NCBI RefSeq assembly: GCF_022539505.1
Contig: NC_061510.1
Coordinates: 275,734,330-275,798,329, forward strand
Direction: 5' to 3'
Length of the DNA: 64,000 nt
DNA from: Lolium rigidum
Lineage: Eukaryota > Streptophyta > Magnoliopsida > Poales > Poaceae
Shown: positions 48,120-56,719 of the stretch, piece by piece
Numbering within the stretch: position 1 is the first letter of the stretch
How the letters are laid out: each line of letters opens with the position of its first letter
Made by a program: the position numbers and the translations under genes
The notes under the pieces: generated by a model
The model's input: only the letters and a program-made list of their open reading frames with translations
Database searches by the model: none
What the model was told of the DNA's origin: nothing

Positions 48120-49723
48120 TATGGTATCGGCAGCCTTTGGTTTCCGCGGATTTGACCCTCCACCCACCCGATTTCGTCCCTAGAAAATTTTCCAAAAAAT
48201 CCCCAAAAATAGCCCCAATTTGCCTCTTGACCGATCAGTGATTTGGTTGCGTTTTGAGTGGTTTTGGTCCATGGATTTGGTGTTGGAGTGCTTGATCTAC
48301 CATCTCCCCAACTTTTAGACCCCAATTCCATCATTTCCCTTCGTTTTGGTCGATTTGGCTTGTTTTCGCTCAAGAACAGGAGAGAGAAAATCTGTGCCCC
48401 GCGAAATCCGGTCGACCGGGCTCCAACCGGGCCAGTGACCGGACAGCCTGGCACCAGGGCCGGTCAACCGGGCGCCAGACCGGGCGCCTGACCGAGCGCC
48501 AACCGGGCGCCAACCGGGCCAGAACCCGGTCAACCGGGCTGTAGACCGGGCAGGCCGGTCCAGGGCCTGGTCAACCGGTCGGAAACCGGACGCCACCTCC
48601 ACCGCCACCTCCGCCAACCACCGCCACCCTCTCCGCCGCCGGCAAGCACCGCCACCCTCCCCAAACCACCGGGAAACATCACCACGGCTCCATAACCTCC
48701 GCCGCAACCGCAAGGGCGTCGACACCACCCACCACCGGCTTACCACCGCCACCGCCGCCAAGCTACTTTGACCGTTTTCTTCCGCTAACTTGTGTTTGCT
48801 TGTTCCGGTTTGAGTGCCTTGTTTGTGAAACTAACACGCAGCTCCGAAGCAAGCGACGACATCCGAGGCACCCCGGACTTGCAACCGTACTCTTGACATC
48901 ACCACCTTCATCGCAAGTTGTGTGTTCCGACACCGCCTAACATCTAGGTATAACTTGCACCCCACCTTGTAACCCCTCTTCTTTTGCGATCTATCCTATC
49001 GAGCATTGCTTATTGAGTGTTGCGAGACATTGCACGTGGCCCCGATTGTGAGGTGTGTGTGTAGTGTGGAGTCAAGCTTCTAAGCAAAACTCGTGTGGCA
49101 AGATAGCAAGAGCGAGCTAACGCTAACATAGGGCGAGAAAAAGCCGCCAAAGCACCAAAAGAGTGCAAGTGCCATCATACATACAAAAGTGTACAAAGTG
49201 CCACCATAGATACAAAAGAGTGCAAGTGCCACCATATACAAAAGAGTGTCATAAGCTTTTAAGCAAAAGAGAGATAAGAGAAGAGAGGCCACGTGTGAAT
49301 CTTGTTGTCTCTTCCTTGCAACCGAAGCTTTGATCTCTTCTTGTGTTAGTGTGATACCGAGCACCCTTGCTTAAGGGCTTCATACACTTTTCCGCTCATT
49401 CCTTGGTCGCACTAACCCCGTTCATCTCGTGTGTGTGTTCCACATCTTTTCCGTGTTTATAGTGATCATCGCTTTAACATTTGATTTTTGGATTTCCACC
49501 ACTCTTGACAATACACTTGATTTCGGATTTTCGTCTTTTGGCTTTCCACCACACTCACCTACCACCATATTTGCTAGCTTTTGCGTGTGTCTTTGTGTGA
49601 GTGCCCGATACAATTGTTCTAACTCTCGGTTTGTTGGATCACCCCAATCTTGTCATACCACGGTAAGATTGCGAGGTAGTCTCCTTCCACTAACATACAC
49701 CATATAGATACCATCGTGCTAAC
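48120..49723 (+). mobile_element. Z primer site and long leader
   Basis: 1.6 kb without coding sequence I can support. Contains a second CCGG-rich block (48405-48590), a CCACC-rich stretch (48590-48770), and three imperfect copies of an about 40-bp unit with AAAAGAGTGCAAGTGCCA (49150-49260). Confidence 0.75.
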
Positions 49724-52700
49724 ATGGATAGCGAAGATGAAGATACGGAGGAGTACATGGAGCACTTCAAGGAGGATACCTCTTCAAGCACCGCGGATGT
49801 GGAGGAACATGTGGAGCTCGACACCGACCATGGCTCCACGAGCATCACCGACATGACCGACATCGAGGAGCTCTACATCGACAATGGCTCCTCAAGCATG
49901 GATGACATGGTGGAGCACCACCTTGAGGACGACGTCGACGAGCTCTACATCGACAATGGCTCACCACTCATGGACGACAGGGTGGAGCAACGCCACGAGT
50001 ACGACATCGACACCATGGCGGAGCCTCACATACGCTCCACGATGAGCAAAGACGATGCTCCTACATACCCCTACTTGGCAAATGGAGCTACATATGAAGA
50101 TGGAGGACCTCCACGAGGGCACCATCATATGGATCGTCAAGAGCGTCCCCATCATGAGCGTCATCGACACACTTCTTCGAGCTCCACAAGGCGCCACCAT
50201 GAGAGTGCTTATGCACATGATCATCTACGGCGAGTTCATCATATGGAGCATCAAGAGCGTCCCCAACATGATCGTCATCGACACTCTTCTCCAAGCTCCA
50301 CAAGGCGCCACAAGCACTATGCCAAGTCGCATGAGCCATCATCATCTCGACATGCCAAGGACCGTCGTCGACTCACACCATCTCATGATAGTCGTCGACC
50401 ACTACCACCTCATGGTCTACATCGACATACGTCACGACACGAGCCTCGCCGCCACAAGCCACTTCATGAGCGCCATCGACCAACATCTTCCACGGATCTT
50501 CGACGACACTCATCAAGACATGGTGATGAAGCACGAAGACGAGAGCCTCGACATGAAGGCGACAAACGCCATGATAGGGTGCCTACTACTCCAAGGATGG
50601 CAAGTGCACATCGCGCATACCTTCCTCATGAGGCGACTTCCACCTCTTGTGCCACCACCACAATGGCCCCTACCTCGTCACATGCCTATGGACTCCGATG
50701 CTACAAGTGCAAGCAACAAGGCCACCCTCCACGGGAATGTCCCAATCTCCTATGTGAGGTGTGCAAGGCCAAGGGTCATGTGGCATGGCAATGCACAACG
50801 CCAAGCGCCAAGAAGCTCTACTTCGACAAGCTACAAGCACAAGCCACCAAGAAGCCTTTAGCGCCCACACTTCAAGATGAAGATCGCCAAGGTGAACTCA
50901 AGGGCGAAGTTGAGCCGAGCCTAGCTCTCATCAACACCATGGCGCCACCGCTTGAGGATGACTTGGGAGGCGATGGAGTTGAGCATGGTGAGCATGGGAT
51001 TCTCCCTTCACCTACGGAGGCGCATGGAGTTGAGATGGTTGAGCATGGGAATTTCCCTTCAACCAAGGAGGCGCATGGAGATGAGAAAGTCGAGCCTACT
51101 CCCCTATGCTTCATTGATGAGTTGGTACCAATCCCATGTGAGAATGAGAGCCACTTAGCCCACTTGAGTGAGAGTGATGGTGAGTTGAGTGACTTCCACC
51201 CCATATGTGAGTTTGAGTGCTTCCATTTGGAGGACATGAGTGATACACAAAGTTCCACGGAGGATGAGTTCCCGATTATGGAGACGATGTACATGGTGCA
51301 TGAAGATGATGATATCTCACCATGCTTGCTCCAAGACGGACATGTCGACCACATGGATCCTCCTACTTCCACAACACCTACCTCAAATGAGTCGGCCTAC
51401 AAAGGTAACAACATAGGTGTTGATGATGCCATGATCCCACTAGTGGACATGATGACTTATGAGTGCATGCATGATCTTGATGATACATTTGCTACGTCAC
51501 ATGCTACTTTCATTTTCCCATGCGATACTTTGCTTGATAACATTGTTGATCATGTGGAAGTGAATGCTTGTGATACCATGACCATGCCATGCTATGAGAG
51601 CTTCCAATTTTCCACCATTGCTTGCAATATGTCGACCACTTGCTCTTTACCATGTATTGCTTGCAATGATAATGACAAGGATGACATTAGCTTCCGCATG
51701 CTTTGTCCAAAATGCTTACACCATTCCATGATCCTTGCATCCAAGATTGTGAAAAATTGCTCTTTCTTATGCTTGGTATGCAAGAATGCTTATTTCATTG
51801 TTCACGAGATGGCCCCCATAGCCTTCTCACTTTTTGATGATCATGAGTTACCACATGCCATGAATGCACCTTCTTGCCATATGCACCATCGCCATGCATT
51901 TCATACTATCTTGATTGACACTAATGGTGATGTGCACAAGACATGGAACATCATGATGGATGATGTGTTCCTCTACCATGCACACACGCTTTTTGTTTTC
52001 TCTTTTGTGTGTATAGGTACCCGAATGACTACTTCCACCGCTACGGAGCATGATCTCACGAAACGCGCAATAGAGAGCTACCCCAACAAGGACCTAACCC
52101 GCGGGAATCACACCAAAGGGTATGTTCCCACAAGCCTTCGCCCTCATGTGTTTCCGACTTGTCTTGTCGAGCTTCCGGTTTGGTCCAATTCCTCGTCACC
52201 TCTTTTGCTTCTTATGCAACACATCTTGACACATCTTGTTGGCACAATGGTTGTTGTATGTCGTGATGATATCATCATACACTTCGAGATTCTCAAGGAC
52301 CATGTCATACATGTGAGAGACACCTTATGCATCTTGTGCCACATGTCACACAAAAAGTTGCTCTTCTTTGGATTTCTCATTTTATCTTTGGCAATTGCAA
52401 TGGATTCGTTCACACTTGAGGACACTCATACTCGGCTCAAGCCAACCACACTCTCCCAAGTTCGAAGTCTCCACCGCTTTGCCATTGCACATAACAATTT
52501 TGCCCCAAATTTTGCCGTCGATACTTGCCTTTTGATTGTTCCATTTGTGTGGGACAATGCTACACCACACATTTTTGACACCTTACAACTCTTACATGCA
52601 CAAATTTTTGCCCTACCACATTTTGGATACATCGACACTCTTTTGGTTCCCATTTTTGCCACATGCCTCTTGGAGAAACGACTTGATGCTTCGTATTTGA

Positions 52701-53542
52701 TTGAGAGCCTCTTGTTCACCGATCACCAATTTGGCATGCACAAGCTTTCCTTTCGCAAGTTGTTTTTCCCCAAGCTCTTCTTCGACCGCGACTTTATCCC
52801 TCTACCACAACATGGGACAAGCGTCATGGACTACACCGTCGGTGAGGAGGAACAAGAGTCGAGGACGACTCTTCCCCAAGGGGGAGATGATGTAGCCCCG
52901 CCTATCGTCGACACTACACCATGGCCAAGGAGTCCCCCAAGTGGACCAACAAGCGCAACCCCGCCTATCATCGACGCTACACCATGGCCAAGGAGTCCCC
53001 CAAGTGGACCAACAACACAAACCCCCGCAATATATGTCAAGGTGAACCCTTTCCTCTCTATGGTCGACCTCAACACCAACGTGAATGGTATGCTACCTCA
53101 TGCCTATCATCATTGTGTCTATAGGTGCCGACATCGACAAGGACCAAGAGAGAAGGAACTCCCATGGTGCAAGGAAGAGGAGAAGAAGAAGGAAGAGGAA
53201 GAAGAGGCGGGAGGAAGAGGCCCAGCCTGGCCGGTCCAGGACCCGGTCGGACCGGACCCACAACCGGCCCGTCCGGTCCCTGGCCCGGTCAACCGGGCGC
53301 CCAACCGGCGCGGCTCCCTCGTGCGGGCGAAGACCGGAAACCTCGCAGCTTTCCGGTTTCGCGACCGGTCGGCCGGACCCGGGACCGGACAGCCCGGTCC
53401 ACGAGCCCGGTCGGACCGGACCCAAACCGGATCCGACGGGAATGACCCACCAAACGGCCCAAGTCGGTCCATCACTTACCTGTTCGGCCCAAGCTGCCTT
53501 GTATGCCTATATAAGCACCTAGGTCACCCCTTACCTCTTTAG
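49724..53542 (+). CDS. Z ORF: zinc-knuckle protein with drifted RT-like region
   Basis: An uninterrupted 1272-codon frame. Residues 1-110 are acidic with a repeat (ELYIDNGSSSMDD / ELYIDNGSPLMDD). Residues about 135-290 are His/Arg/Ser-rich with repeated HRHTSSSSTRRH-type units. Two CCHC zinc knuckles follow (CYKCKQQGHPPREC at 326, CEVCKAKGHVAWQC at 344), indicating Gag-like nucleic-acid binding. After an acidic middle and Cys-pair motifs (CIAC, CPKC, CLVC, about 645-690), residues 820-960 resemble Ty3 RT in order: VVVCRDDIII, HVIHVRDTL, LFFGFLI, LSQVRSLHRF, PFVW, DTLQLL, ALPHF. The catalytic Y/F-x-D-D appears as C846-R-D-D. Residues after 1054 are encoded by the 3' LTR. It may be a self-packaging structural protein; the RT is probably inactive. 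Confidence 0.7.
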   Translation: MDSEDEDTEEYMEHFKEDTSSSTADVEEHVELDTDHGSTSITDMTDIEELYIDNGSSSMDDMVEHHLEDDVDELYIDNGSPLMDDRVEQRHEYDIDTMAEPHIRSTMSKDDAPTYPYLANGATYEDGGPPRGHHHMDRQERPHHERHRHTSSSSTRRHHESAYAHDHLRRVHHMEHQERPQHDRHRHSSPSSTRRHKHYAKSHEPSSSRHAKDRRRLTPSHDSRRPLPPHGLHRHTSRHEPRRHKPLHERHRPTSSTDLRRHSSRHGDEARRREPRHEGDKRHDRVPTTPRMASAHRAYLPHEATSTSCATTTMAPTSSHAYGLRCYKCKQQGHPPRECPNLLCEVCKAKGHVAWQCTTPSAKKLYFDKLQAQATKKPLAPTLQDEDRQGELKGEVEPSLALINTMAPPLEDDLGGDGVEHGEHGILPSPTEAHGVEMVEHGNFPSTKEAHGDEKVEPTPLCFIDELVPIPCENESHLAHLSESDGELSDFHPICEFECFHLEDMSDTQSSTEDEFPIMETMYMVHEDDDISPCLLQDGHVDHMDPPTSTTPTSNESAYKGNNIGVDDAMIPLVDMMTYECMHDLDDTFATSHATFIFPCDTLLDNIVDHVEVNACDTMTMPCYESFQFSTIACNMSTTCSLPCIACNDNDKDDISFRMLCPKCLHHSMILASKIVKNCSFLCLVCKNAYFIVHEMAPIAFSLFDDHELPHAMNAPSCHMHHRHAFHTILIDTNGDVHKTWNIMMDDVFLYHAHTLFVFSFVCIGTRMTTSTATEHDLTKRAIESYPNKDLTRGNHTKGYVPTSLRPHVFPTCLVELPVWSNSSSPLLLLMQHILTHLVGTMVVVCRDDIIIHFEILKDHVIHVRDTLCILCHMSHKKLLFFGFLILSLAIAMDSFTLEDTHTRLKPTTLSQVRSLHRFAIAHNNFAPNFAVDTCLLIVPFVWDNATPHIFDTLQLLHAQIFALPHFGYIDTLLVPIFATCLLEKRLDASYLIESLLFTDHQFGMHKLSFRKLFFPKLFFDRDFIPLPQHGTSVMDYTVGEEEQESRTTLPQGGDDVAPPIVDTTPWPRSPPSGPTSATPPIIDATPWPRSPPSGPTTQTPAIYVKVNPFLSMVDLNTNVNGMLPHAYHHCVYRCRHRQGPREKELPWCKEEEKKKEEEEEAGGRGPAWPVQDPVGPDPQPARPVPGPVNRAPNRRGSLVRAKTGNLAAFRFRDRSAGPGTGQPGPRARSDRTQTGSDGNDPPNGPSRSITYLFGPSCLVCLYKHLGHPLPL

Positions 53543-53921
53543 ACATGATTTAGGCTTAGATATGGATTTGAGCTTTGTCTCCCTAGGGTTTCATCCCCTT
53601 TGTATCAAGGCTACCCTTGTTGGATGATTGGACTTGTGAGTGTGAGATTCTAGTGCCACCCACTCTCTCTCCCACTCCTTGATTCATCTCCCTCACCGAT
53701 CTCTCACTCCGGGATTCTACCGCGCGTCTCTCCCGGGTTGATTCTATTGGCGTGGTCCATCGAGCCACGGGGGTAAGTATCGATTGTATCGGGTTGGTGT
53801 GCGTGCGTGAGTTCTTCGTGTTCTTCGTGTTCATCGTGTTCCTCGCGCTCTCCCTCTCTCCCTCCTTGGATTTCGGGTCAACCGCAAGATCGGGCCACAC
53901 ACGGGGTCTTAGACCTCATCA
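52888..53921 (+). repeat. Z 3' LTR
   Basis: 1034 bp, near copy of the 5' LTR. TATA box 53508-53514. The Z ORF crosses the whole U3 and stops at 53540-53542, about where transcription would start. Confidence 0.9.
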
Positions 53922-53926
53922 GTACC

Positions 53927-55115
53927 TATCACCGCCTGGTCAGAGTTGACCACCTCCTCCAGACTGGTACAGTTCAGCTTGCCGAAGGGCTTCTTATTCT
54001 TCCAGCTCCCTCCGGTGTTCCCTCCTCGATTTCCTCCTCCTCCAGATTGACCTCCTCCAGTGTTTCTCTTGGGGCGGTCCTTCGAGCATGTGCCCCTCCT
54101 GGCGACAACCAAAGCATATAATCCTTGGTTTCTTGCAGTCCTTGGAGAAATGCCCTGTGAATCCACAGCTTCTGCAAATTATTGGATTTGCAGTCTGGAA
54201 TGCCTGATTCTTCCTGCTACCGTAGTAGTTGCTGTTGTTGTTGTTGTTGTTGTTGCTGTATCTGGGCTTGAAACTCAAGCTGGTATTAGGCTTGTTACTA
54301 ACAAACCTCTTAGGCTCAAATTTGGCCTTCTTCCTCTTCTCTTCCTGCAATTGCTTGAAATCATCTTCCAGAGTGATGGCTGCATCCACCAACTCTTGAA
54401 ACTCCATCGCTCTCATCATACGGAGCTGTACCTTGAACTGGGGACTTAACCCCCTCAGAAATCTCTTTTTCTTCTTGTCCTCGGTGTTGACTTCTTCAAC
54501 GGCATACCGGGACGGTTTAGAGAACTCCACGACATAGGTCGGGATTGCCTTGTCCTTACGCTCGAGACTTTCAAATTCTCGACGCTTCAGCTCCACTATA
54601 CTTTCGGGGACATTGGATTCCCGAACTTCCTTGCGAACTCCTCCCATGTGAATACCTTTCCAGCCGGATATACGGCTACAATGTTATCCCACCATGATGC
54701 GGCGGGTCCACACAACAAGTGTGTAGCATAACGGACCTTCTCCTGGTCATTGCATCCAACAGTGTTGAGCTTTCGCTCAGTGTCCATGAGCCAGTCTTCC
54801 GCGTCCATTGGCTCGGGCGCGTATGCAAAAGATATGGGCTTGGTGTTACGGAAGTCCGCTAAGGTGACTCCACGATTCTCGGGTCTCTCTACCCTGTTTT
54901 GCTGCAACAATTCCTGAAAGAATTTGTTCTGCTGCTCCAACGTGACACGTTGTCTCTCTTCCACCATCTGCATGTCTTGAATGAAATTGCTGTTGCGTCA
55001 TGGGTGGTGGTGGTGGTGGAAGCTGATCTCCGGCTGCACCCTCGGCCTCTTCCTTTTGTTTTGCTTCGCGCTCCATGCGCTGTGCTTCGATCTCGTCTCC
55101 TAGCGTTCCCGACAT
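53927..55115 (-). pseudogene. Y gag, with start of protease linker
   Basis: ATG at 55115 (MSGTLGDEIEAQ, then a proline run and a Gln-rich coiled-coil-like stretch), a Gag capsid domain (APEPMDAEDWLMDTERKL ... GPAASWWDN), then a zinc knuckle CRSCGFTGHFSKDC near 54145-54185 and a second, degraded knuckle (CFGCRQEGHM). Breaks: near 54985; 54622 (CG where CTG fits); 54083-54086 (CGAG where CAG fits). A CAA/CAG-type repeat near 54232-54255 gives an Asn run. It joins the protease across Z. Confidence 0.82.
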
Positions 55116-55417
55116 AACCCCCTTGTTCTGCAACACAAGATGATACTCATAATTACTCCATGCGCAAGTTTTCTGAGCTCAACATTGTGCACAGAACTAG
55201 TCACGCAATGGAAATCAAGAAGCAAATCCAAATCATACAAAACATATACCCTGTATATACATACATAAGTGGTCTTATTACAATACTCAAGTCGATGTGA
55301 GTATGCAAACTCACTTATTAAAGTATATATACAAATTTCTACAAATATTACACTCTACAATACACGTGGTACTTGTGTATTGTAGCTTTGCTTCTCTTGG
55401 TAGTCTCTAGTCGATCC
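55116..55417 (-). mobile_element. Y spacer between extra ORF and gag
   Basis: About 300 bp, A/T-rich, no coding sequence seen. Confidence 0.6.
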
Positions 55418-56503
55418 TCACTCCCGATACATTCCAGGCTTCCATCCGGTCGAACGTGTCGTTCTCCTGACAAAACCTGGAACATAAGGTCTCCCCGTTG
55501 GCTGATAATCGGAATCCGATGATGATCCTAGGGCGAAATCAGTGTTCACAAACTGATCATTCAGTGCATCGTAATCCACCCATCGGGTGTACTCTCCTGT
55601 AGCCCCACCATAAGGGTTACCAAAACTCATACCCGACTCAACTTGTGTCGGATATCCTCCATCCACTCCTTCATTACTAGGATAGCTGCGGTTACTGGGT
55701 TGTTGCGTCATCATTCATCTCTCCATCATAATACGCGGTGGTACTATGAGTTCCCGTATCCGATCCCCAACGCCAACCCCTAGAATTCTCGATAGGAGTC
55801 TCGGAACGCTGGTTGTTTCCGGATTCCTCTCCGCCTTCGTATCCCCCATAGGAACTACCCAGATAGTTCCCAGGTATAACAGGTGTAGGTTCACGTGCAA
55901 GTGGATCAATGCTGATGTAGTCACCGAGCTGAATAAGCCGGTGTGTGCACCACATTCTCCATAGGTTCTTTCCCCCTACTCTCCTCCTTGGGTTCGGTGA
56001 ATTCCTCAAGCATCGTATCAATTGCTCCTATCGGATGATGATTCAGCCGAAAGAGTAATGATATGAAGTTACGGCTATTGTCCATGTATTTGGCTGCTTC
56101 GGCTGGTTTGCTTTTGGCATATTTGAAATGGTTCAGCATGGGATCATTGTCCTCCTCCATATGAGGAATGTGGGTGAATTCGGAACCCATAAGCTCTGTC
56201 GTCTTATGCTCCCGAATATCGGTTATGGCTCTCATAACAGCTATATGGTAAGCTGTATTGGTTGTCCTTGCTTCCCCAGCTGGCATGACTACGCTCATTC
56301 CCAAAGATTCGGGAAGTCGCAATCCTACCCTGCACTTGGCCAATACCGGACCATCATAGAACATGTATTTCTTTACTTGGAATGCGGGGATCGCACCCAA
56401 ATTCTAGTAACATGGCTCGTAGGATATCGGCAAGTCCTCCTTGGTACTCGTTCAGTGTGGAATCCATAACTTTCACGTTTCTTCCCGGTCGTGAACTTGC
56501 CAT
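55418..56503 (-). pseudogene. Y extra ORF upstream of gag
   Basis: Between the primer site and gag lies a protein of about 360 residues in three frames: ATG 56503 (MASSRPGRNVKVMDSTLNEY), then FYDGPVLAKCRVGLRLPESL ... GEARTTNTAYHIAVMRAITD ... YMDNSRNFISLLFRLNHH (about 56400-55921), then ISIDPLAREPTPVIPG, and a Gly/Ser/Tyr-rich tail ending at 55418. It has no recognised domain; the central part looks globular and conserved-like. From memory, similar frames exist in other grass chromoviruses. Two or three one-base breaks are present. Confidence 0.6.
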
Positions 56504-56719
56504 GTTGGCTGTAGAAATAGAAAGATTATGAGATTAGTAATAATGCATCATAATAGAGATAATAAAGAATTGTCGCACTAAAAAATATGATTGTTGTATT
56601 CTCAATTGAATATACACCATATTTTTAGAGAATTCTTTACTAATCCTATTTGACTCCTAACGTTTGGTCCCATTTACTAGGTTCCAACCTAAGGTCAAAG
56701 CTTTGGCTCTGATACCAAC
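56504..56719 (-). other. Y leader and primer-binding site
   Basis: The reverse complement of GGCTCTGATACCA (56705-56717) is the initiator tRNA-Met primer site, two bases from the 5' LTR. Confidence 0.85.

Larger units (their letters stand above)
47085..53921 (+). mobile_element. Z: non-autonomous LTR retrotransposon with a giant ORF
   Basis: A complete 6.8-kb element with duplication GTACC (47080-47084, 53922-53926). LTRs 1035 bp (47085-48119) and 1034 bp (52888-53921). Primer-site region TGGTATCGGCAGCC (48122-48135) resembles the initiator tRNA-Met site with a changed CAG. Hairpin 52854-52873, polypurine tract 52874-52887. One long ORF fills the internal region; no standard protease, RNase H or integrase is visible. 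Confidence 0.9.

Noticed and set aside
50055..50861. Second 268-codon frame inside the Z ORF
   Set aside because: It overlaps the His/Arg-rich repeats in another frame, without knuckles or similarity of its own; judged a by-product of repeat codon structure.
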